A DNA stretch of 64,000 nucleotides from Opitutales bacterium (lineage in GTDB: Bacteria > Verrucomicrobiota > Verrucomicrobiia > Opitutales > UBA953), in contig JAFSAO010000010.1 in NCBI GenBank assembly GCA_017440935.1, positions 84,914 through 148,913 of the forward strand, given 5' to 3'. This document shows positions 53,992 through 61,081 of the stretch, in pieces. Both the position numbers and the translations under genes were made by a program. Numbering within the stretch: position 1 is the first letter of the stretch; each line of letters starts with the position of its first letter. The notes beneath the pieces were generated by a model. That model worked only from the letters and a program-made list of their open reading frames with translations, had not been told where the DNA came from and searched no databases.

Positions 53992-54451
53992 GCGCACCGT
54001 AAAAAAAGCGGCAACGACCGCCGTAAAGAAAACTCCGGCGGCAAAAAAAACAGCGATAAAGAAAGCTGCGACAAAGAAAAAAACTCCAGCCGTCGTCGAA
54101 AATCCTTCTGCCGGCATCGGCTTAGTGAAACGTTGCGTCGCCGCGCTCGAAGAGAAAAAAGCCTCGGCGATCGAAGTGATTTATCTCGGCGAAAAATCGC
54201 CCGTCACGGACTACTACGTCATCGCCACGGGAACGTCCGATCCGCATTTGCGCGCACTTCGCATCGAACTCGAAAAAGCGATTCACGAAGTCGTTCCCGC
54301 CGGGCAAGTTCGCATTCAAAACGAGCCGAACAGCGGCTGGTGCGTGGTCGATGCGTTTGATGTCGTCGTTCACATTTTTTCCGAAGAACAGCGCAAAAAC
54401 TACGCGCTTGAAGAACTCTGGCAGGATGGCGAACGCATTTCCCTCGCGTAA
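53879..54451 (+). CDS. rsfS: Ribosome silencing factor RsfS with Lys/Thr/Ala-rich N-terminal extension
   Basis: The 190-residue product has an ordinary RsfS core (about 78-190): LVKRCVAALEEKKASAIEVIYLGEKSPVTDYYVIATGTSDPHLRAL, then SGWCVVDAFDVVVHIFSEEQRKNYALEELW. RsfS binds L14 and blocks subunit joining in starvation. The first 77 residues are low-complexity (TTKKTTATKKTTSTKRAAAK...), like histone H1 tails. The gene overlaps the NadD frame by 113 bases. If translation starts later, the extension vanishes, but its strongly biased composition argues that it is a real coding sequence. Confidence 0.88.
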   Translation: MPTTKKTTATKKTTSTKRAAAKSKTTKTTASRAGTTAKRTVKKAATTAVKKTPAAKKTAIKKAATKKKTPAVVENPSAGIGLVKRCVAALEEKKASAIEVIYLGEKSPVTDYYVIATGTSDPHLRALRIELEKAIHEVVPAGQVRIQNEPNSGWCVVDAFDVVVHIFSEEQRKNYALEELWQDGERISLA

Positions 54452-54530
54452 AACCGCCGCTTCCGCAGAAATTAAAACGCGGGAGCGCGACAGACGCATC
54501 CCCGGATAATAAATCACTCCCCGAAAACGA

Positions 54531-54570
54531 CGTTCCCGTGAGAAAAAATCCTCACGGGAACGCGTTTTTT
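54531..54570. terminator. Bidirectional terminator with inverted CGGGAACG pair
   Basis: CGTTCCCGTGAG (54531-54542) pairs with CTCACGGGAACG (54551-54562), followed by six T. It separates convergent rsfS and the SGNH gene. Confidence 0.85.
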
Positions 54571-54616
54571 GAATCGCAAATGCTTCGGAATCCTCTACTT
54601 GCAAATTGCCGTCGGT

Positions 54617-57600
54617 TTAACGACGACTACGGCGGCGCGAAGCGGAGAGCGCAATCGCGCCCAGCCCCGCGAGCAACCCGAACGCCGAGGGTTCGGGAAT
54701 ACTGTATCCGATAAAGACCGTTCCCGCCTGCGCGTCCGGAATCCTTGCTTCCGCATCGTAAATTTCATCTCCGACCTTGAACTTCACGCGGCTCAAATCC
54801 ATTCCGGCGCTCCCGTTCACAGCCAAGATAGAAAACGTTTTGTCGCCTTCTTCAACGACAAGCATCAGCTCTCCCGCCGAGGCCAAATCGTTAAAATCGA
54901 GCGCCAAACTTGCACCCGCGCCGACCGTCACGGTTTTCAACGCCTTCAAATCCGCATCGCTCCCGACAGAAAGCGACGTTCCCGCCGCCAGATTCAGCGC
55001 TGAAGCACCTCCGAGTGAAGTTACCGCCGTCGACGTGCTGCCCGTAACACTCACCGTATTAAAATCCGAAAGCGTCGCGCCGAGAGCTTTCACCGTAACG
55101 TTTTCTAAAACCAACGTCTTCGTTCCCGAAACGTTTTTCCCGCCGGAAATCGTTCCCGCGTAACGGTCAAAGCCGTTCATGCTGTTGCCGGTGCCCAAAT
55201 TTTTGAGCGCCACCGTCGAATCTCCGGTAATCGTCCCGCTCGTGCCGCCGCCGGAGATTGTGCACCATTGCTCCGCGGGAGAAGCGCGAAGCTGAGCGAT
55301 ATTTCCGTCAATCGTCACACTCGTGCTTCCGTTGATTGTGCCGGATTTCCCGCCGCCGTAAACACCGCCGAGAATTGTTCCTCCCGTGACGGAAACCGAC
55401 GTGCCGCCGTTGATCGTGCCGCCGTTCCCGCCGCCGTAAACTGCGCCGGAAATCGTTCCGCCCGTCAGCGTTACATTGCTCACCGCTCCGGCGTTGTTTT
55501 GGGGCGCAGAAGCCTGACCGACTGTTCCGGCAAAACCGCCGCCGTAGATATTTCCCTTGTACGTGCCGCCGTTGACGTAAATTCTCGTTTTCCCGATAGA
55601 TTGACCGCCGCTCGCCGTGTGCAACCCGCCGATAACATCGCGTTCAAATGTTCCCGCTCCGAGCTGAGCGTGAAGCGTTCCCGTGACGGCGGCATTGTAG
55701 GCTCCGGCAAGCGAGACCGGATTGGTTTGAGTAAACGAATTAAAAACCGCTTTTTCCGCGTTGAGATCCAAATAGACATCGCCGAAAACCGTTCCCGCGT
55801 TTACAGCCCCGAATACCGTGTTCCCGCCGCTGTTTGTGCCGCTCAAGCGCAACGTTACATTCCCGTTGAAATCGCCGCTCGTATGCGCCCCGTACCACGA
55901 AGACGCGTTCCCGCCCGAAACCTCGACAAAAAGCTTTCCCGTGTAATTCCCCGAGTTCGCGTAAAGCTGAGACGCATTTCCGCCGGAAACGTAGAGTCGC
56001 GACGACGTGTTTTTGCCGCCGGCAAACCCCGATGCATCTTGGGCGGAATAATTTCCCGAAGCCGTCATGCCGCTTTGGGCAAACGTGCTGTACGCCGGAA
56101 ACGTAATTCGACCTTGAGGTGCCGCCTTCGGGATAAAATTCGGGTCCGACGCGTAGTAAGCATTTGCCGTGTTGGTGGCGCGCGTCGTGTCCGGAGCCCA
56201 CGAACCCGTTCCGTCCATAGAAAAATTTTCCAACAAAACAGTTCCCGTTCCGGAATAACTGAACGTTACACCACTCTTGCCCGTTCCCGTAGTCACTCCC
56301 AGTCCCTGCCCGATCAACATATCGTCCAACCAAACGTAGAACCCGGCAGTAAGCCCTTCCGCCGCGTTCCCGACGACGTAAGCGACACGCAACGACTCCT
56401 TGTTCTTCGACATATCCGTAGAATACAAAACCGTATCTCCCCATTGGATATACGCCTCGTTAATATTCAAAACGCCGTAACGCTCCGAGTCCCCGACCGT
56501 CACGCTCATGTGATTTGTCGTATCCCATTGGTCAATCGCTCCGTTCCCGAGCGACAACCCGAAATCCACCGTAAACCCGTTCTTAAACGTCGCCTCCGAG
56601 TCCCAACCTACGGTCAGTGAAGACGTTCCCGCCTCAGAAAAACTTAATTTTCCATTTTCAACCAAAACCCCGTTTGAACTGATTCTTGAGTCCACGGGAA
56701 CGCTTTCAAACGAAGCAAAATGCGTGCTGAAATCCACCTCCGCCTTGCGCGTTTGCCCCGCCGTGCGGCCGGCATAGCCGAGAGCTTTGGCAACATTTCC
56801 CGCCATGATCAAATCGCCCTGCGCATTCGGATGAAGCCCGTCTTTGCCGTTTGTCGTTCCCGGGTTGTTAAACATCGACGAACATCCGAAAAACGGTGTT
56901 TCCGAAGCCACATCGATGATCCCTTCGTTCACGTCGACATACGTAATTTTCTTCCCGGTCGCCTTGTTGTAATTTTCAACCCACGTTCCGAGTTTCACGT
57001 TGTAAGCAGCGACGTCCCCGTGAACCTTTGCGTCGTTGCTATTCTGATGCGTCGTCCAGCAAGGAATGGAAAGCACGGTAACATTCGCACTCGCATTGCT
57101 CGCATACATCGCATCGATAATCGTTTTCATATCGCCGCCGGAAAGATTTTCCCCGAGCAAATTATTTACTTTCTCTACCGTCACTCCGGTAGCCGTGTTA
57201 TCGGAAAGCAAATCGTTCGTCCCGATCAGCAGGAAAAACGTATCTGTATTGTATATACTCCCGGAGTATGTTCCGCCGTTATTCGTCTTCGTCGAACGAC
57301 CAAGCCAATTCAAAATATTGGTATCGTTAAACCTCGCTCCGTCTTTTCTTCCCGCGATTTCCCACGCACGCGCACTCGCTTCCGAGCTATGCGCGTTACT
57401 GAAACTCACGCCGCCGTAAAGTTCTCCGTTGGAAACGCCGCCGGAATGATGCCCCAATTTATAACCCACCCCGTCATAGAGCACTCCGTTATCAACCAAA
57501 ATTTTGTGCATCTCCCAGCGATACGACGCCGAATTTACGCCGTGCGTTATCGAATCACCGACAAACATCACGTCGCCCAAGTTAAACTGTGAAACCTGCG

Positions 57601-57682
57601 CACCGCTCGCCGCACCCAAGGCAAAAACCCCGGAAGATACAGTGGCCGCAGAGATTAAAGATAGTATTGTGAGACTTTTCAT
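54617..57682 (-). CDS. Large PEP-CTERM surface protein with SGNH/GDSL hydrolase domain
   Basis: The 1021-residue exported protein has a signal peptide (1-28). The first domain (about 35-320) is an SGNH hydrolase: Ser44 in VGDSITHG, Asn156 in IGTNDL and Asp280/His283 in GKDGLHPN. It may act as an O-acetylesterase on glycans (inference). Residues about 325-495 look like a concanavalin-type lectin sandwich. Then come Gly/Asn/Thr-rich beta-helix repeats with IYGGGFAGT, VYGGGNGGT and VYGGGKSGT (about 700-800). The tail IPEPSAFGLLAG, hydrophobic run and SRRRSRR is an exosortase signal. It is therefore a surface-anchored enzyme-adhesin. Starting at the second Met gives a proper signal peptide. Confidence 0.85.
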   Translation of the reverse strand: MKSLTILSLISAATVSSGVFALGAASGAQVSQFNLGDVMFVGDSITHGVNSASYRWEMHKILVDNGVLYDGVGYKLGHHSGGVSNGELYGGVSFSNAHSSEASARAWEIAGRKDGARFNDTNILNWLGRSTKTNNGGTYSGSIYNTDTFFLLIGTNDLLSDNTATGVTVEKVNNLLGENLSGGDMKTIIDAMYASNASANVTVLSIPCWTTHQNSNDAKVHGDVAAYNVKLGTWVENYNKATGKKITYVDVNEGIIDVASETPFFGCSSMFNNPGTTNGKDGLHPNAQGDLIMAGNVAKALGYAGRTAGQTRKAEVDFSTHFASFESVPVDSRISSNGVLVENGKLSFSEAGTSSLTVGWDSEATFKNGFTVDFGLSLGNGAIDQWDTTNHMSVTVGDSERYGVLNINEAYIQWGDTVLYSTDMSKNKESLRVAYVVGNAAEGLTAGFYVWLDDMLIGQGLGVTTGTGKSGVTFSYSGTGTVLLENFSMDGTGSWAPDTTRATNTANAYYASDPNFIPKAAPQGRITFPAYSTFAQSGMTASGNYSAQDASGFAGGKNTSSRLYVSGGNASQLYANSGNYTGKLFVEVSGGNASSWYGAHTSGDFNGNVTLRLSGTNSGGNTVFGAVNAGTVFGDVYLDLNAEKAVFNSFTQTNPVSLAGAYNAAVTGTLHAQLGAGTFERDVIGGLHTASGGQSIGKTRIYVNGGTYKGNIYGGGFAGTVGQASAPQNNAGAVSNVTLTGGTISGAVYGGGNGGTINGGTSVSVTGGTILGGVYGGGKSGTINGSTSVTIDGNIAQLRASPAEQWCTISGGGTSGTITGDSTVALKNLGTGNSMNGFDRYAGTISGGKNVSGTKTLVLENVTVKALGATLSDFNTVSVTGSTSTAVTSLGGASALNLAAGTSLSVGSDADLKALKTVTVGAGASLALDFNDLASAGELMLVVEEGDKTFSILAVNGSAGMDLSRVKFKVGDEIYDAEARIPDAQAGTVFIGYSIPEPSAFGLLAGLGAIALSASRRRSRR

Positions 57683-57730
57683 TTTTACTTTCCCGGTAGA
57701 CAAAACACCAAAAGCACACCTGCATCAATA

Positions 57731-57757
57731 AAAAATCTATTATTTTGGTAGATTTTA
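57731..57757. repeat. Small inverted repeat between divergent PEP-CTERM genes
   Basis: AAAATCTA and TAGATTTT are inverse 8-mers separated by nine AT-rich bases, in the short gap between the SGNH gene and the truncated PEP-CTERM gene. Perhaps a recombination scar or a hairpin. Confidence 0.5.
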
Positions 57758-57760
57758 CTC

Positions 57761-58405
57761 TTGACTCGCTACGAAATACAATATCGGGTTCGTTTTGACG
57801 GCAATGTCTGGAATGGTTCGGTTCACTACTGCAACCTTTCCCTTGTAGAGGAAGGCAACCAAGCAAGCATTCTTTTTGGGAACACATCTAACACAGCATG
57901 TCAAATCGGCTCAATCCTGCACAAGGACGTCAACAGCACAAATGCGCATGAAGCTCTCGCAGCAGGTTCGTGCAGCCACGTATATTCAACGAATTGGGCA
58001 GGTGGAGCTACCGCCGGCATATACACCTACCGACTTGTTTTCGAAACGTTCGCCGACAATAATATCAAGGATAACGTTTACTATTCCGTGACCAATGGAA
58101 ATAAAACGGGTAGCCTGCAAGCGGACTTGCACTCCGGACATTTTGGCTTTGGTGGCGACACAAGCAAAGTTTTTGACGATATCGGCTTTCACATTAAAGG
58201 AGCAAGCTATACGAACGCCACAGAAACTGTCGGCAACCAAATTGGTGTAACACTACTGACGGACGACGCGACTTTCACCAAATATTCACGCACTGACACA
58301 CCGGTTACGAACGAACCGAATGTTCCGGAGCCGTCGGCATTTGGCTTGTTGGCAGGGTTGGGAGCAATCGCACTCGCCGCGTCGCGCCGCCGCCGTTCCC
58401 GCTAA
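57761..58405 (+). pseudogene. 5'-truncated PEP-CTERM protein gene
   Basis: The 214-codon frame opens with a TTG, has an in-frame stop 12 bases upstream and lacks a signal peptide, although it ends in a perfect PEP-CTERM tail (VPEPSAFGLLAGLGAI, hydrophobic segment, SRRRRSR). Without a signal peptide such a protein cannot reach the exosortase. The body is beta-rich (YEIQYRVRFDGNVWNGSVHYCNLSLV), like a jelly-roll domain entered in the middle. I read it as a gene that lost its 5' end, possibly by the rearrangement that placed the SGNH gene next to it. Confidence 0.65.
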
Positions 58406-58432
58406 GATTTAATCTACACAGAATCAACACTC

Positions 58433-58467
58433 GCCTCTCCGAGCCTCCCTCGGAGAGGCTTTTTTTG
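58433..58467 (+). terminator. Terminator after the truncated PEP-CTERM gene
   Basis: Perfect 11-bp stem GCCTCTCCGAG/CTCGGAGAGGC with a five-base loop and eight T residues. Confidence 0.9.
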
Positions 58468-58628
58468 CAAGAAACCCAAACGCATCGGAGATGCTCCACT
58501 TCCGTAACCCCATGCGAAGCGAGCAACGCGAGTGGAGCTTGGGGAGCGCACGCAAAATAAACCGCGCCGCGGGAACGACACATTCGCTCTCCGACACCCT
58601 CATGGTGTAATGGAATAAAAACTCTCGT
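58465..58628. repeat. Long direct repeat, copy 1
   Basis: The module has a core TAACCCCATGCGAAGCGAG...GGAGCTTGGGG, followed by AAAATAAACCGCGCCGCGGGAAC. It is repeated with about 80% identity at 58763-58924. The core ends CCCCA and TGGGG are inverse. No protein-coding sense. Confidence 0.7.
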
Positions 58629-58762
58629 AAAGACTCTAAGCCGCAAAGTTTTTTTTCAACACAGAGGAGCACAGAGATTTTCTCTTAACGCAGAGGACGC
58701 AAAGAGAAAGAAAGTTTTTTTTTTCAGAGAATAACATCCGTTTCGGCTGTTTCTTTTTATTT

Positions 58763-58924
58763 CTTGCAGGAAACCAACGGCTCCGGAGGAGCGACACATC
58801 CGTAACCCCATGCGAAGCGAGCAACGCGAGCGGAGCTTGGGGAAACGACCAAAATAAAACCGCGCCGCGACGGGAACAGCCTTGCTCCCTGACGTTCTCG
58901 CGGCGCAATGGAACAGAGACTCGC
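58763..58924. repeat. Long direct repeat, copy 2
   Basis: Second copy of the module at 58465. Between the two lies a CACAGAGGAGCACAGAG and CGCAGAGGACGCAAAGAG tract with T10. Together with the sequence up to 59040 this is about 600 bases of non-coding, repeat-like DNA. Confidence 0.7.
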
Positions 58925-59039
58925 TACGCGCGCAATATCGAATCGCGAATCATTTACTCACCACAACTACGCTCCCACACCTCGCACCCACTCTGTAACT
59001 TCAGAAGTGTAACCGATGTATGACTGCACCAACGGCTCT

Positions 59040-59153
59040 TTAAGCCCTAACCTTTAAGCTCTCCACCCCCTCAGACACCGCCAAATACGCCTCGGCGGTT
59101 TTGCGAATATCGTAATCCTGCGCCCGGCGGGAACAGGCTGCGGCGGTTTTTTC
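59040..59153 (-). pseudogene. C-terminal remnant of a glycosyltransferase (GT4-like)
   Basis: On the minus strand a 37-codon stretch reads TAAACSRRAQDYDIRKTA then EAYLAVSEGVESLKVRA and a stop. It has the look of a GT4 C-terminus (helix, D-I-R-K-T-A-E-x-Y-L-x-V). An in-frame TAA lies just upstream, so the rest of the gene is missing. The tail runs into a TTAAAGG heptamer array. It marks an old end of the polysaccharide locus. Confidence 0.55.
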
Positions 59154-59186
59154 TTAAAATTCTTTGTCCGAAGCAGAAATCAAAGC

Positions 59187-59263
59187 GTTACATTTTGTAA
59201 CGCCTTGATCCCACTTCCTTTTCTTCAATTTCAGTCGGTTACAATCCGTAACCGACTGAAATT
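59187..59263. other. Two tandem GTTAC-N5-GTAAC dyads
   Basis: GCGTTACATTTTGTAACGC (core at 59187-59201) and a larger dyad at 59227-59263 (16-bp arms around AATCC, core at 59238-59252) share GTTAC-N5-GTAAC. They may be operator sites or hairpins at the edge of the invertible segment. Confidence 0.6.
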
Positions 59264-59309
59264 AATCAACCTCCCTATTGCCCTTATTCCTCTTCTCTAC
59301 CAAGCACAC

Positions 59310-59325
59310 CGAATTCCCTATTCGG
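59310..59325 (+). repeat. Left inverted repeat of the putative invertible segment
   Basis: CGAATTCCCTATTCGG is identical to the inverse of 61144-61159. It contains a dyad, CGAAT-TCCCT-ATTCG, with an asymmetric spacer, like a recombinase core site. It is read in the same codon frame (Arg-Ile-Pro-Tyr-Ser) at both ends. Confidence 0.75.
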
Positions 59326-59492
59326 ATCGCGTTGCGTTTTTAAGCTGGGTGTTATTCCCGATGGTTATTCTTTATCCGCTTTTGAAATATCCGAGGGCGA
59401 TTCCGAATGCGCGTTTTCTTGCTGTCGCTGCAATCTTTTGTATGGGCGCGATTACGATTGGCTTGTCGTTAATTCGTGCGGGTATGCGTTGA
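59310..59492 (+). pseudogene. Detached 3' cassette of the EpsG-family polymerase gene
   Basis: From the left inverted repeat the frame reads RIPYSDRVAFLSWVLFPM, then VILYPLLKYPRAIPNARF and ends IRAGMR: the C-terminal two membrane segments expected of an EpsG-type polymerase. The main body of that protein lies at 61082-62071 on the other strand and diverges after the same RIPYS. The frame continues upstream of the repeat to a TTG at 59205, but that part has no likely meaning. The stop overlaps the acetyltransferase start (TGATG), so cassette and acetyltransferase form a coupled unit. Confidence 0.75.
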
Positions 59493-59977
59493 TGAAAATG
59501 GATTTACTGAATAATCAAATCGCTCGCTGGGGCTTAAGTCTGATTCAAGGTTATTCCCACGAAAAGTATTGGAAGAGACGGGAACGTGTTGTCTCGGGCA
59601 AAGGATTTTTTCTTTGGAGAGCCTATTACTTGCTGTGGATAAAACGCGTGGATGCAAAGCATTTGTCATCCTTTGGAACGAATTGGGGGAAAGGGGCTTC
59701 GTTTGCGTCTCCGCCGCTTTTGCCGCACGGGCCCAACGGGATTATTGTCGGGCATGATGTGTCAATCGGGCGGAATGTAACGATCTGTCAGCAAGTTACG
59801 ATTATGCATGGGGGGGGGGGTAATATTGGCGATAATGTTCTCCTTGGGGCGGGTGCGAAAATTCTTCCGGGCGTTCATATCGGAGATAATGCAAAAATCG
59901 GGGCAAATTGTGTTGTCGTGGAGGACGTTCCCGCCGGGGCAACTTGCGTTTTACCCAAGCCGAGGATTTTAACGTGA
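59492..59977 (+). CDS. Left-handed beta-helix acetyltransferase (CysE/colanic-acid type)
   Basis: The 161-residue protein has an N-terminal helical part (about 1-65). Hexapeptide repeats follow: NGIIVGHDVSIGRNVTICQQ, GNIGDNVLLGAGAKILPGV, IGDNAKIGANCVVVEDVPAG. Such enzymes acetylate sugars in capsule or O-antigen loci, or serine. The locus context favours polysaccharide O-acetylation. An 11-G tract at 59810-59820 encodes four Gly (HGGGGN); a change of one G would frameshift the protein before the active hexapeptide turns are complete. In the present orientation it has no obvious promoter and its neighbour on the right converges. Confidence 0.85.
   Translation: MKMDLLNNQIARWGLSLIQGYSHEKYWKRRERVVSGKGFFLWRAYYLLWIKRVDAKHLSSFGTNWGKGASFASPPLLPHGPNGIIVGHDVSIGRNVTICQQVTIMHGGGGNIGDNVLLGAGAKILPGVHIGDNAKIGANCVVVEDVPAGATCVLPKPRILT
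59810..59820 (+). repeat. Homopolymeric G11 tract inside the acetyltransferase gene
   Basis: Eleven consecutive G follow CAT and precede TAATATT. The current length keeps the frame open. Tracts of this type drive on/off switching by slipped-strand mispairing. Confidence 0.85.
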
Positions 59978-59982
59978 TTTAT

Positions 59983-61068
59983 TTAAGTTTTTTTTTCACC
60001 GTGTTTTTGCTTTATATCTAAGTCAAGCAACCTCGCGCTTACTCCAAGGAGAACATAAAGCGAGGTCATGCGAATCATATTTAAAGAAAGGAAATTCGCC
60101 AATATCGGAAGTGCAAAAAAAAGATGATGGCATGTAGACGTCCGATAAAAACACTTTTTCAAAAAAAGAAGAAAGAAGAATGTTCCCGGTATTCCATAGC
60201 AAAAGACAACCGTTAGGAGTGTTGAATGAACTTCGAGCGGAGAAATTGGGTCGAATCGGTCGTAATTTCCGGCCCCGGCACCCAAAATATTATACACGGG
60301 AAACTCCCAAAGGTAATACCAGTGTCGATCTTGGTCGATCGAATCGAAAGAGAAAGAGGACATTCTGTTGTAGATTTCTAGCTCTAAAATTGCCGGAGCG
60401 AGAAATGAAATTCCCAAAATACATCCGCATACACAGAGAAGTTTCACCCAGAATTTACTTTTCCAAAAAATAATAAGCAAAAGGATTCCGAGGGAGATAA
60501 TTCCGCTTTTAGATGCTGTTAGAATAAGCAGTGTGCCACTTATTCCAACCATAAGTAGCAGGATTTTTTGACCAATAAAACCGTGGATATAAAAAAGAGC
60601 GACAATAGAGAGAGAGAATAACGCCCACGAAGACAATTGGTTAGGGTCATTGAAAAACGCCATGTAGCGCCCTCCGCCGTAATTTCCGCCGAGTTGCAGG
60701 TAGGCGAGACATTGAACGATTCCGATGAGCATGATTGCGCCGGTGGTGTAATAAACGCCTTTTCTCGAAGAGCAAATGCTGTACGCCAACGAAAGCGTAA
60801 TGGTGTTAAACCCAAGAATAAGTGATGAGAAGACAAACCCCCATTCGCGCCAATCGGAAAGGATAAAAAAGCAAACATTTACCAAACAGGCGTATAGTGT
60901 GAATTGTAAATACGCTTTTATGGGAATGGGTGAAAATATTTGTCTGTCCCGACGAAATATGCACAACGCTCCGATTAAGACTAACGGAATGTGAGCGATT
61001 TGGAAGCCGCCGCTCGGGAAAATATAGAGCGGAGTTAGCGCGAGAAATAAAAACCATAGAATATTCAT
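59983..61068 (-). CDS. O-antigen ligase/polymerase-like membrane protein (Wzy/WaaL type)
   Basis: The 361-residue protein has ten or more membrane segments. A GGRYMAFFNDPNQLSSWALFSL segment near 133 and the LTASKSGIISLGILLLI stretch near 185 match the WzyC/O-antigen ligase pattern, and a large loop lies near 230-285 (RHWYYLWEFPVYNILGAGAGNY). It would polymerise or transfer lipid-linked repeat units. Its start lies 13 bases after the truncated epsG stop, making it the last gene of the present operon. The whole gene lies within the putative invertible segment and would flip to the plus strand. AT-rich. Confidence 0.8.
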   Translation of the reverse strand: MNILWFLFLALTPLYIFPSGGFQIAHIPLVLIGALCIFRRDRQIFSPIPIKAYLQFTLYACLVNVCFFILSDWREWGFVFSSLILGFNTITLSLAYSICSSRKGVYYTTGAIMLIGIVQCLAYLQLGGNYGGGRYMAFFNDPNQLSSWALFSLSIVALFYIHGFIGQKILLLMVGISGTLLILTASKSGIISLGILLLIIFWKSKFWVKLLCVCGCILGISFLAPAILELEIYNRMSSFSFDSIDQDRHWYYLWEFPVYNILGAGAGNYDRFDPISPLEVHSTLLTVVFCYGIPGTFFFLLFLKKCFYRTSTCHHLFFALPILANFLSLNMIRMTSLYVLLGVSARLLDLDIKQKHGEKKT

Positions 61069-61081
61069 AGAGAAACAATGT

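Noticed and set aside
58305..58908. Two related minus-strand ORFs containing QAPLALLASHGVT
   Set aside because: They arise from the two copies of the non-coding direct repeat. No start signals, and the similarity is explained by the repeat.
59205..59309. 5' part of a 95-codon frame as a real gene
   Set aside because: TTG start and translation through a large palindrome; only the part after the 16-bp repeat resembles a protein family.
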